Shown: in pieces, positions 1 to 7,770 of the stretch
How the letters are laid out: every line of letters starts with the position of its first letter
How positions within the stretch are numbered: the stretch's first letter is position 1
Assembly: GCA_964582225.1 (NCBI GenBank)
Contig: CAZORA010000007.1
Span: forward strand, 1-64,000
DNA from: Dokdonella_A sp964582225
GTDB lineage: Bacteria > Pseudomonadota > Gammaproteobacteria > Xanthomonadales > Rhodanobacteraceae
Reading direction: 5' to 3'
DNA length: 64,000 nt
Made by a program: the position numbers and the translations under genes
The notes under the pieces: generated by a model
Database searches by the model: none
The model's input: only the letters and a program-made list of their open reading frames with translations
Told to the model about the DNA's origin: nothing

Positions 1-319
1 GGCGCCGCAGCGCTGCGGCGAGGTCGGCGACGCGCTCGATCGCGGGCGGCGCCGCAACCCCGGGCAGCGCGACCGACGGCTCGCGCGCGGCAGCGGCGAG
101 CTGCTCGGCGCTGGCGCCGGGCGTCAGCACCAGCAGCTCGCCGGCGCGGAAGGATTCGCGCGTCGAGGGCGGCAGCAGGCAGGCGTAGAGGAGCAGCGCG
201 GCGAGCAGCTGCAGCGCAAGCCGCAAACCGCGCCGGCGACCGTCGCCGCGCCAGCCGCGAACGACGCCGACCAGCGCGGCGAGCGCAAGCAGCGCCACCG
301 CGAGCGCCGCGAGGCTCAC
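1..319 (-). CDS. Membrane protein, N-terminal part, cut by the window edge
   Basis: An open frame on the minus strand begins with GTG at 319 and runs off the left edge without a stop. The visible 106 residues start MSLAALAVALLALAALVGVV, then an Arg-rich cytoplasmic stretch and a second hydrophobic helix (about residues 33-49, LRLALQLLAALLLYACLLPP), followed by a soluble part. The GTG overlaps the stop of the preceding DUF4175 gene (GTGA, 316-319), so it is the next gene of the same translationally coupled operon. In related clusters this slot often holds a membrane protein with a large periplasmic part, but too little is visible to name it. The frame, start and membrane helices are seen; the role is unknown. 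Confidence 0.6.
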   Translation of the reverse strand, partial: MSLAALAVALLALAALVGVVRGWRGDGRRRGLRLALQLLAALLLYACLLPPSTRESFRAGELLVLTPGASAEQLAAAAREPSVALPGVAAPPAIERVADLAAALRR

Positions 320-2388
320 GGTCTGGCCTCCAGGCGCTCGCGCCAGGCGCGGCCCTGCGCATCCGCTGCGGCGCGCGGCGCGAGCGCCGCCGCCGGCAGC
401 GGCAGCAGCGGCCAGAGCAGGGCACGCAGCCGGCCGCGGCAGTCGGCGCAGGCGGGATCGCGGCGCGCCGCGTCGAGCGCGAGAAGCAGCTCGATGGCGC
501 CGGGCAGCGCGGCCCGATCCTGCCCGATCTCGCGCTGCAGGGCCTCCCAGTCCGGCTCGCCCGGCGCGTCGAGAGCGCGCCACAGGCGCGCGGCGCGGGC
601 GTCCGCGGGCTCGGCGGCGCGCAGCGGATCCGGCGGGTCGACGAGTCCGGCACGCTCGCCGCTCAGCCGCCGCGCTTCGTCCGGGGTCGGCAGCTCGAGC
701 CCGACCCGCGCCAGGTAGATGCGCTCCGCCTGCTGCAGCTGCTTGATCTTCTCCAGCGCGCGGTGCTCGTGCGGCAGCGCGTCCTCGGGACGGCCCTGAC
801 GCAGCTCGAGCTCGGCCTGCCACATCGCGCCGAGCGCCGCGCGCAGCACCTCCCGGGCCTGCGGATCGAACAGGGTCGCGGCCTCGGCGACGTCGTGCAC
901 GTGGCCGAACTCGACCGCGACCTCGCCGCTGCGGCCGAAGCCCTGCGCGGCCTCTGCCTCGTGCTGGTCGCCGCCGGGATCCGCGTCGCGGCCTTCGAAC
1001 TCTTCGCCCAGAAACTCCCCGTAGCGCAGGCGCAGCAGCTTCTGGTCGACGCCGATCGCGTCGGAACGGGCCAGCAAGCGCGCCGGCTCGAGCTCCTCGC
1101 GCGCGGCCGCGAGCGCTTCGCTGTCGATGATGATCTGGCGCTGGCTGCGAAACCAGGCCGGCAGCGCCCGCTGCACCACGCCTTCCAGTCCGCCCTCTTC
1201 CGCCGCCGCGGCGGCGTCCGGCCAGCGCAGGATCCAGGCGGCGCTGCGGGTGGCGTTGGCTTGGGCCTCACGGCGATCGCGCACCGTCAGGTGCACGATC
1301 AGCTCGCTGCCGGGCTGCATGCCGAGCGCGGCCGGATCGAAATCGTGGCGGTAGCGTGCGCGCCGCGGCGGTGCGGCGCCGTCGGTGTTCTCCGTCGCGA
1401 GCTCGAGCGAGCTCTCGCTGAAGGCGATCGCCTCGCCGCTGCCGGCAGCGAGCGTCCATTCCAGCAGGGCGCCGCCGAGCCCGTAGTCGTCCTCGGCCTC
1501 GGCCTCGAAATGCCACTGCGATCGGGCGGGATCGTACTCGCTGCTCGCGTGCTGCGGCGCGAGGATGCGCAGCCGCGGCGGCCGGTCGGGGACGGCATCG
1601 AGGCGGAACAGGCGGTCGTCGGCGAGCGGCGGCGCGCCCGCCGGGCGCAGGCGATAGAGCAGCGAACTCGCGAGCTCGCGCTCGCCGCGCCAGAGGCCGT
1701 CGGCAGAATCGAGCTCGAGCCGGCTGCCGTCGTGGAACTCGAGCGTGACGCCCGCGGGACGCGGCCGCAGGCCGAGCCGCCATTCGATCTTCGAGCCCTC
1801 GGGCGCCGCGGCATCGAGCGCGTCGACCCGCCGCAGCGGCAGTCCGGTATAGGCCGGCGGCCGGATTTCGAGCTCGGCCCGAGCGAGCTCGCTGGCGGCG
1901 GCACGCGGCGACGTCGCCCGCGGCCGCGCGTCCGCGGCGGCTTCGTTCCGCGCGATCCAGCGCGCGCCCAGCGCGAGCAGCAGGGCCGTCGCCAGGCTCA
2001 GGGCCAGCAGGGCGCGGGGCCAGGGCGCGCGCGGATCCACGCGCAGCGTCTCGAGCCGCGCGCGCAGGCGGGCCTGCTGCAGGCGCGCGAGCGGACCCAG
2101 CTCGCCCTCGTCGCGAAACAGCAGCGCGGCGCTGTCCTCCATCTGCGGCGCCAGGCGATCGAGGCGGCGGGCGAGCCAGAGCGCATCGACCCGCCGCCAG
2201 GCGCGAAACGCGAGCGCCAGCGCGAGAGCGAAGGCCAACGCCAGCGCCGGCACCAGCGACAGCCATCCCGCGCGCACCGCGACCCAGGCGAGCGCCGCGA
2301 GCGGCGGCGCGGCGCAGGCCAGGTGAATCGCCGCGGCGCGCAGGCGCGCAGCGCGCAGCAGGCGGCGAAGCCGATTTGCCGCGCTCAT
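316..2388 (-). CDS. DUF4175-like membrane protein of the MoxR cluster
   Basis: A 690-residue protein. The N-terminus has an Arg-rich tail, then hydrophobic segments at about residues 20-63 (two helices, the second ALALAFALALALAFRAW) and a third at about 112-130 (LLALSLATALLLALGARWIA). The rest is a long soluble, probably periplasmic, part with charged helical stretches. This architecture and position fit DUF4175 proteins found beside MoxR/DUF58/BatA genes. The ATG at 2388 overlaps the stop of the BatA-like gene (ATGA, 2385-2388), which fixes the start. The function of DUF4175 is not established; by context it is a membrane partner of the MoxR chaperone module. Identification is by architecture and neighbourhood rather than by a diagnostic motif. 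Confidence 0.75.
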   Translation of the reverse strand: MSAANRLRRLLRAARLRAAAIHLACAAPPLAALAWVAVRAGWLSLVPALALAFALALALAFRAWRRVDALWLARRLDRLAPQMEDSAALLFRDEGELGPLARLQQARLRARLETLRVDPRAPWPRALLALSLATALLLALGARWIARNEAAADARPRATSPRAAASELARAELEIRPPAYTGLPLRRVDALDAAAPEGSKIEWRLGLRPRPAGVTLEFHDGSRLELDSADGLWRGERELASSLLYRLRPAGAPPLADDRLFRLDAVPDRPPRLRILAPQHASSEYDPARSQWHFEAEAEDDYGLGGALLEWTLAAGSGEAIAFSESSLELATENTDGAAPPRRARYRHDFDPAALGMQPGSELIVHLTVRDRREAQANATRSAAWILRWPDAAAAAEEGGLEGVVQRALPAWFRSQRQIIIDSEALAAAREELEPARLLARSDAIGVDQKLLRLRYGEFLGEEFEGRDADPGGDQHEAEAAQGFGRSGEVAVEFGHVHDVAEAATLFDPQAREVLRAALGAMWQAELELRQGRPEDALPHEHRALEKIKQLQQAERIYLARVGLELPTPDEARRLSGERAGLVDPPDPLRAAEPADARAARLWRALDAPGEPDWEALQREIGQDRAALPGAIELLLALDAARRDPACADCRGRLRALLWPLLPLPAAALAPRAAADAQGRAWRERLEARP

Positions 2389-3548
2389 CCGGACCTGCCC
2401 TGCCGCGCGGTGGCGAGCAGCCGCTCGAACAGAAACAGCAGCGCGATCGCGAGTGTCAGCCACGGGTCCAGCGGAACCGCGTCGCCCGCGGCGGCGGCCT
2501 CCCCTCGCGGCACCGAACCGATCCGGGGCCGCGCCTGCGCCGCGTCGGCGAGATTCGGCGCGGGCGGCGGCGCCAGCATGGCCCGGACGCGGGCCGGGAA
2601 GTCGGCCTCGAGCAGTTCGGGCAGGGACTCGGGGCGCAGCGGGCCGGCGAGCCGGAGCAGCCGCCCCGCCCCGCGCAGCTCGCGCGCCGCCAGCGCGCGG
2701 CCGTCGCGATCGCGCCACAGCGCCCCGTCCGCTGCCGGCCCCTGCATACCCTCGCCGACGACGAGGGCGCTGCCGCCGGCTTCGATCCAGCGCCAGACCC
2801 GCGCAGGCACGGGATCGTCCGCCCAGACCAGCCACGCAGTGCGGTCCGGCAGCGCGGCGTCGATCGACTCGACGGCGAGTTCGCAGCAGTCCGGATCGGC
2901 GACGTTCCAGGCGGCGACCAGGGCCTCGAAGACGTGCCGGCTCCAGGGATCCGCGGCGGGAGCGCGCAGCTCCAGGCGCAGCCGCGGCGCGGCGGCGGCG
3001 GGCGCGAGCGGCGTCGCGCCGTCCAGCACCCGCCAGTCGAAGGCGTGGGCCAGGCGCGGGCGTTCGCCGTCCAGGCCGGCGATCTGCCGCGGCACGATCA
3101 GCAGCGGGCGGGCTCCGCTCGGGAGGCCGGCGTCGAGCTCGCGCAGCAGGCTCCAGAAATCTCCTGCCGGCGGCGGCGACGCCTCGAGCGGCGGAAAGCC
3201 GGGAGCCAGCCAGCGCCAGGCGGCGCCGGGTGGGGCGCGCTGGGCGCGCGCTGCTGCGAGCTCGACGCCGGGCGCGACCAGCACCGCGGGGACCTGTGCC
3301 TCGCCGCGGCGCAGCACCGGCTGGGCCAGGAGCAGCGCCAGCAGGCCCAGGAGCAAAAGGCGCAGCAGGAGCAGCCAGGGGCGCTCCACGCGCAGGCGCC
3401 GGCGCGGCGCGGCCTCGACGTGGATCCAGCGCAGGGCGGCGAACTCGGCGCTGCGCAGCTCGCGCCGGCGCAGCAGGTGAAGCAGCAGCGGCAGGGCGAG
3501 CGCGGCGAGCGCGGCGAGGCCGAGCGGAAACAGCAGGGCGAAGCTCAT
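2385..3548 (-). CDS. BatA-like membrane protein (aerotolerance regulator N-terminal domain)
   Basis: A 387-residue protein starting MSFALLFPLGLAALAALALP, with an N-terminal helix, the LLHLLRRRELRSAEFAALRW segment typical of the BatA N-terminal domain, a second helix at about 58-76, and a C-terminal helix just before the end (PWLTLAIALLFLFERLL). Where BatA/BatB proteins carry a von Willebrand A metal site (DxSxS), this one reads VLVAPGVELAAARA, so the metal site appears to be lost. It overlaps the DUF58 gene upstream by ATGA (3545-3548) and DUF4175 downstream by ATGA. It probably forms a membrane scaffold with those proteins. Family placement is by the N-terminal pattern and context. Confidence 0.78.
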   Translation of the reverse strand: MSFALLFPLGLAALAALALPLLLHLLRRRELRSAEFAALRWIHVEAAPRRRLRVERPWLLLLRLLLLGLLALLLAQPVLRRGEAQVPAVLVAPGVELAAARAQRAPPGAAWRWLAPGFPPLEASPPPAGDFWSLLRELDAGLPSGARPLLIVPRQIAGLDGERPRLAHAFDWRVLDGATPLAPAAAAPRLRLELRAPAADPWSRHVFEALVAAWNVADPDCCELAVESIDAALPDRTAWLVWADDPVPARVWRWIEAGGSALVVGEGMQGPAADGALWRDRDGRALAARELRGAGRLLRLAGPLRPESLPELLEADFPARVRAMLAPPPAPNLADAAQARPRIGSVPRGEAAAAGDAVPLDPWLTLAIALLFLFERLLATARQGRSG

Positions 3549-4432
3549 CGCGCCACCGGCGCCGCCTGCAGCGCCAGCACGCGGCGCAGCGGAGCCTCGA
3601 GCCGGTGGTCGAGGGCGTGTTCGCAGTGCAGCACCCCGGCGCTGGCGAAGCGGCGCGCGAGCGCGGCGAGCGCGGCGCCGAAGCGGCGCAGGAAGTCCTC
3701 GCGGGCGCGCCCGGCGTCGATCACCCGCTCGGCGTCGGTCTCGGGGTCGCGCAGGCGCCAGCCGCCGCGCAGTGGAAAATCGCGCTCGTCCGCGCCGATC
3801 AGCTGGATCGTGCGCAGGTCGCGGCCGGCGCGGGCGAGGCGCAGCGCCAGCTCGACCGGGCCGGGATCGAAGAAGTCCGACAGCACCAACACCAGGGCGC
3901 CGCCGGCGAACCGCTCCAGCAGTGGCGCCAGCGCGCGCTCCGGCGGCCAGACGCCGCGCGCTTCGCAGCGCTCCAGGGTGAGCAGGCAGCGATCGCGGTG
4001 GCGGCTGCCGGCGCCGAGGGCGAGCGGCGCGCCGGAGTCGCCCGCGATCAGCAGACCGAAGCGGTCGCCCTGGCGCAGGGCAAGCTCGATCGCGGCGGCG
4101 GCGAGCGCGCGCGCGGCATCGATTTTGCGGTAGCCGGGCCGGGCGAGATCGGCCTGGCGCATCGAGGCGGTGGCGTCGAGCAGGATCCACAGCGCGAGCG
4201 CGCTGTCGCGCTCGGCCTCGCGCACGTACCAGCGGTCCGAGCGGGCGTAGAGGGTCCAGTCGATGCGCTGCGGCTCGTCGCCGGCGACGTAGGGTCGGTA
4301 TTCGGCGAACTCGAGCCCGGCGCCGCGGCTGCGGCTCGCGTGCAGGCCGAAGCCGCTGGCGCCGGCGGCGCCGCGCGGCACGATGCGCAGGCTCGCGAGG
4401 CGGGCGCGCAGCTCGGCCGGAATCGGCTGCAC
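3545..4432 (-). CDS. DUF58 domain protein with vWA-like metal site
   Basis: A 295-residue soluble protein. The DUF58 signature EYRPYVAGDEPQRIDW lies at residues 44-59, and a vWA-type metal motif (LLDATASM, D86-x-T88-x-S90) follows. DUF58 proteins are the usual partners of MoxR AAA+ ATPases, and the pair is thought to act in assembly or activation of membrane-associated complexes. The start is GTG at 4432, 9 bp after the MoxR stop, and the stop overlaps the BatA-like start, so MoxR, DUF58, BatA-like and DUF4175 form one translational unit. The specific client is unknown. No sign of truncation. Confidence 0.88.
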   Translation of the reverse strand: MQPIPAELRARLASLRIVPRGAAGASGFGLHASRSRGAGLEFAEYRPYVAGDEPQRIDWTLYARSDRWYVREAERDSALALWILLDATASMRQADLARPGYRKIDAARALAAAAIELALRQGDRFGLLIAGDSGAPLALGAGSRHRDRCLLTLERCEARGVWPPERALAPLLERFAGGALVLVLSDFFDPGPVELALRLARAGRDLRTIQLIGADERDFPLRGGWRLRDPETDAERVIDAGRAREDFLRRFGAALAALARRFASAGVLHCEHALDHRLEAPLRRVLALQAAPVAR

Positions 4433-4441
4433 CGGCGGCGC

Positions 4442-5443
4442 TCAGTCCGGCGCCGGCAGCGCCGCCAGCACCTCGCGCACCACTTCGTCGGTCGTGTGGC
4501 GCTCCGCCTCGGCGGCGAAGGACAGCAGCAGGCGATGGCGCAGCACCGGCGGGGCCAGCGCGTGGACGTCCTCGCGGGTCGCGGCGAGGCGCCCCTTGAG
4601 CAGGGCGCGGGCCTTGGCCGCGAGCACCAGCGACTGCCCGGCGCGGGGCCCGGCGCCCCAGCGCAGCCACTCGCGCACGGCCGGGATCGGGCTCGACTGC
4701 GGACGGGTGGCGCGGACCAGGCGGGTGATCCAGGCCAGCAGCGGTTCGCCGACGTGAACCTCGCGCGTCAGCGCCTGCAGCGCCAGCACTTCGGCGCCCT
4801 GCATCACCGGCTCGATCGGTGGCTGCGCGCGGCCGGTGGTCAGGGCCAGGATCGCGCGCTCCTCGTCTTCGCCGGGATAGTCCACCGCGATCTGCAGCAG
4901 AAAGCGGTCGAGCTGCGCTTCCGGCAGCGGATAGGTGCCGGCCTGCTCCAGCGGATTCTGCGTCGCCAGCACGAAAAACGGCTGCGGCAGCGCACGCGTG
5001 GCGCCGGCATAGCTCACGGTGCGCTCCTGCATCGCCTCGAGCAGGGCCGCCTGGGTCTTGGGCGGCGTGCGGTTGAGCTCGTCGGCCAGCAGCAGGTGGG
5101 TGAATACCGGCCCCGGCTGGAAGCGGAACGTACGCCGTCCGCTGGCCGTATCCTGCTCGAGGATTTCGGTGCCGATGATGTCGCTCGGCATCAGGTCGGG
5201 AGTGAACTGGATGCGGCGGAAGTCGAGCGCCAGCGCCTGGCCGAGCGCGCGCACCAGCAGCGTCTTGCCGAGCCCCGGCACGCCTTCGAGCAGGCAGTGC
5301 CCGCCCGCCAGCAGGCCGACCAGAAGCTGCTCGACGACGGCGTGCTGGCCGACCACCGCGCGAGCGATCGCCTCGCGCAGCGCTTCCAGCCAGGCCAGCT
5401 GCGCCTCGATCGCCTGTTCGCTCATGCCTGCATTGTCGGCCAT
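4442..5443 (-). CDS. MoxR family AAA+ ATPase
   Basis: A 333-residue AAA+ ATPase. Walker A is EGVPGLGKT and Walker B with its MoxR extension is LLADELNRTPPKTQAALLEA; the arginine-finger region (ATQNPLEQAGTYPLPEAQLD) is also present. MoxR proteins act as ATP-driven chaperones for assembling or inserting metals or cofactors into protein complexes, usually with DUF58/vWA partners as here. The start at 5443 (MADNAGMSEQ) is preferred because GGAGG stands 4-5 nt upstream; the internal ATG at 5425 is the alternative. It is separated by 145 bp from the DUF4159 gene upstream, so it may have its own promoter as well. Confidence 0.93.
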   Translation of the reverse strand: MADNAGMSEQAIEAQLAWLEALREAIARAVVGQHAVVEQLLVGLLAGGHCLLEGVPGLGKTLLVRALGQALALDFRRIQFTPDLMPSDIIGTEILEQDTASGRRTFRFQPGPVFTHLLLADELNRTPPKTQAALLEAMQERTVSYAGATRALPQPFFVLATQNPLEQAGTYPLPEAQLDRFLLQIAVDYPGEDEERAILALTTGRAQPPIEPVMQGAEVLALQALTREVHVGEPLLAWITRLVRATRPQSSPIPAVREWLRWGAGPRAGQSLVLAAKARALLKGRLAATREDVHALAPPVLRHRLLLSFAAEAERHTTDEVVREVLAALPAPD

Positions 5444-5588
5444 GCCGCCTCCATCGTCGCGAGGGCATTGTCCGGGGCTTCGCGTCGGGCGCCCTGTGTG
5501 AAATGTCACGCCTCGCGCTGCAGCCAGAGCGCTCGTCCGCCCGAACGCACGGCGGATCGGCGCAGCGGCCGCGCACCGCGAGCCCGGG

Positions 5589-6293
5589 TCAGCTGGTCAA
5601 TGCGTAGATGACGATGTTGACCGCGAACTTGGTGTTGTCTTCGGCGAGGAAGCGCTTGTTGCGCCAGTCGTAGTCCCACTCGCAGCCGTAGTCCTTGTTG
5701 GAGTAGAGGACGCCGAGGCGGCCGTCGATGTCGATGCCCTTGAGGTAGTCGTGGACCAGATCGTCGCCCCAGCCGTTCAGCTCGAAGCCGGTGGTGGGCG
5801 GGCCGTCGAAGCGGAAGAAGCTGGAGTAGACAGGATGATCGTTACGCAGCTTCGCCAACGCATCGGCGCCAAAGATGTCCGCCATCTCACGCTCGAAGGA
5901 GCGGGCGAACAGGCCGTCGATGTCGTGGTTGCAGTCGTCGACCAGCACGAAGCCGCCGTTGCGGACGTAGCGCTCGAAGTTGCGCCGCTCCTCGGTGCTG
6001 AATTCGACCAGCTTGTGGCCGGCCAGATAGCAGAAGGGCTCGAGCAGCATGCGCGGGTCGGCCAGCGGCAGCACCCGTTCGCGCGGGTCGACGCGCAGGC
6101 TGGTGTACTGGATCAGGGCGTCGAGCAGGTTCGAGGGCATGCGGGCGTCGACGTCCCAGTCGCCGGATTCGTACATCAGGCGGGTGAAGCGGAAGTCGAA
6201 GCCGGCCGCCGGCGCCGCGTCGGCCCGCGCGCGCGCGGCGAGCGCGCCGACGCCGGCGCCGAGCAGGCTCGCGATGAACTGCCGCCGCAGCAT
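5589..6293 (-). CDS. DUF4159 domain protein with Tat-like signal
   Basis: A 234-residue protein. The N-terminus MLRRQFIASLLGAGVGALAA has a twin arginine, a hydrophobic stretch and an ARA-type cleavage region, so it is probably exported by the Tat path. The body contains the DUF4159 features RLMYESGDWDVD, RNGGFVLVDDCNHD and HPVYSSFF, resembling a glutamine-amidotransferase-like fold. DUF4159 is often found beside MoxR/DUF58 and TldD/PmbA genes, as here: PmbA-like lies 59 bp upstream and MoxR 145 bp downstream on the same strand. Its biochemical function is not known. The start has only a weak ribosome site. Confidence 0.85.
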   Translation of the reverse strand: MLRRQFIASLLGAGVGALAARARADAAPAAGFDFRFTRLMYESGDWDVDARMPSNLLDALIQYTSLRVDPRERVLPLADPRMLLEPFCYLAGHKLVEFSTEERRNFERYVRNGGFVLVDDCNHDIDGLFARSFEREMADIFGADALAKLRNDHPVYSSFFRFDGPPTTGFELNGWGDDLVHDYLKGIDIDGRLGVLYSNKDYGCEWDYDWRNKRFLAEDNTKFAVNIVIYALTS

Positions 6294-6352
6294 CGGGTCA
6301 GGCCGCGGCGGGCGCGCGCCGCGGCAGGCGGAGCGCTCGAGCCAGCCGGCAC

Positions 6353-7690
6353 CTATACGGCGTCGGACAGCGAGGAGAAGGTGAAGTCACGAATCTTCAT
6401 CGGCGGGATCATCATCACGAAGGGCGACTCGTCGTCGCCGACGCGAATCGGGCGGCCGATTTCCTCGACGTTGTTGAGCATGATGGCCGGCGACTCGTTG
6501 AAGCGGAAATTCTTGATCGGGTACCTGATCTCGCCGTTTTCGATGTAGAAGGTGCCGTCGCGGGTGAGTCCGGTCAGCAGCACGGTCTGCGGGTCGACCA
6601 TGCGGATGTACCAGGTGCGGGTGACGAGGATGCCCTTGCGGGTGCCGCGAACCAGGTCCATGGTCGACTGGTCGCCACCGAGCATGATCAGGTTGCCCGG
6701 CTGGCCGAGCGCCTTCTTGCCCTGCTTCTGCGCCCAATAGCGCGAATATTGCAGGTACTCCACCTTGCCGGCGGTGACGATCGGCGTCTTCTCGCGCGCG
6801 AGGCCGCTTTGCGGATCCCAGGGCAGCGCGGCGGCTTCGGCGTGCCAGGGATCCGCGTAGACCGTGACCCGCTCGTCGAAGAGCTTTTCGCCGAGTTTGT
6901 TGCCGCCGCCCTTCTTCGACAGGAAGCTGCGCCCCTCGTCGGCTTGGCGCGCGTCGAAGCCGAACATCATGAAGCTCAGCAGCCCTGCGCTGGCGGCCGG
7001 CTCCAACACCACGGTGTATTTGCCGGGCTCGAGGGCGCGCGCGTCGACCGAGCTCTTCGCCTTGTCGATCGCGGTACGGATCTCGCTCTTGGCGTCGAAC
7101 TTCGACACGTCGGCCAGGTTGCGCGCGACCCAGCCCGAGCCCTTGCCGTCTTCGGTGCGCACGGTGCAGGTGAAGTCCGCGCCGGTCGACTTCTGATAGC
7201 CAAAATTGCCGTTGCTGTTGGCCAGCGCCATGTAGTCCTGTGAGTCAGTGAAGAATCCGGCGGCGACCAGCTTGTCCTTGCGGCAGGGCTCGATGCAGTC
7301 GGCCGCCACCTGGGCGCGATATTCCGGGCTGATCGCGGCGGTGGCCGCGTGGAAGGTCGAGCTCGCGCGGTAGGCCTGCTTGGGGATCGCCGGCATGAAT
7401 TCCGGGTTCTCCGGCGCGAGCCGCGCAAGCTCCTCGGCGCGGCGCACGGCGGCGACGATCGAGGCGTCGTCGAAGCGATTGGTGGTGGCGGTGCCGGTGC
7501 GCTTGCCGAAGGCAACCTCGACCATCAGGTTGGCGTCGTCGACGCGGCCCGAAGTAGTGACCGAATTCAGCGCGTAGCGCACGTTGCCGGCGCGCGAGCC
7601 GCCGAGGCTCGCGCTGCACTGGTCGGCCTTGGAGGCTTGGATCGCCCGGTCGAGAATGGCTCGGGCCTGCTCTTCGCTGTGGATGCTCAT
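6353..7690 (-). CDS. TldE/PmbA-type subunit of a TldD/TldE metalloprotease pair
   Basis: A 445-residue protein of the PmbA/TldE fold; it lacks the HExxxH metal site of TldD and would be the non-catalytic partner. TldD/TldE heterodimers degrade unfolded peptides and trim leader peptides of modified peptides such as microcin B17. The start at 7690 (MSIHSEEQARAILDRAIQ) has AGGAGA upstream; the longer in-frame start at 7741 lacks one. It follows the TldD-like gene by 80 bp on the same strand. No signal peptide is visible, whereas its TldD partner has a Tat-like signal, which raises the question of where the pair meets. Confidence 0.88.
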   Translation of the reverse strand: MSIHSEEQARAILDRAIQASKADQCSASLGGSRAGNVRYALNSVTTSGRVDDANLMVEVAFGKRTGTATTNRFDDASIVAAVRRAEELARLAPENPEFMPAIPKQAYRASSTFHAATAAISPEYRAQVAADCIEPCRKDKLVAAGFFTDSQDYMALANSNGNFGYQKSTGADFTCTVRTEDGKGSGWVARNLADVSKFDAKSEIRTAIDKAKSSVDARALEPGKYTVVLEPAASAGLLSFMMFGFDARQADEGRSFLSKKGGGNKLGEKLFDERVTVYADPWHAEAAALPWDPQSGLAREKTPIVTAGKVEYLQYSRYWAQKQGKKALGQPGNLIMLGGDQSTMDLVRGTRKGILVTRTWYIRMVDPQTVLLTGLTRDGTFYIENGEIRYPIKNFRFNESPAIMLNNVEEIGRPIRVGDDESPFVMMIPPMKIRDFTFSSLSDAV

Positions 7691-7770
7691 GCTTGTCTCC
7701 TGATCCGATGCCGCAACCGACCGCGCCGGCTGGCGCGTCACCTGCGGTTCGCCGGTTCCGTTGGCCGGCC

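Noticed and set aside
763..3480. Long plus-strand ORF (905 codons) opposite DUF4175 and BatA-like
   Set aside because: No domain, extreme Arg/Gln/Ala composition; a shadow caused by high GC opposite well-supported genes.
2453..5611. Plus-strand ORF of over 1000 codons opposite the DUF58/MoxR genes
   Set aside because: The opposite strand carries clear DUF58 and MoxR motifs with coupled starts; this frame is low-complexity.
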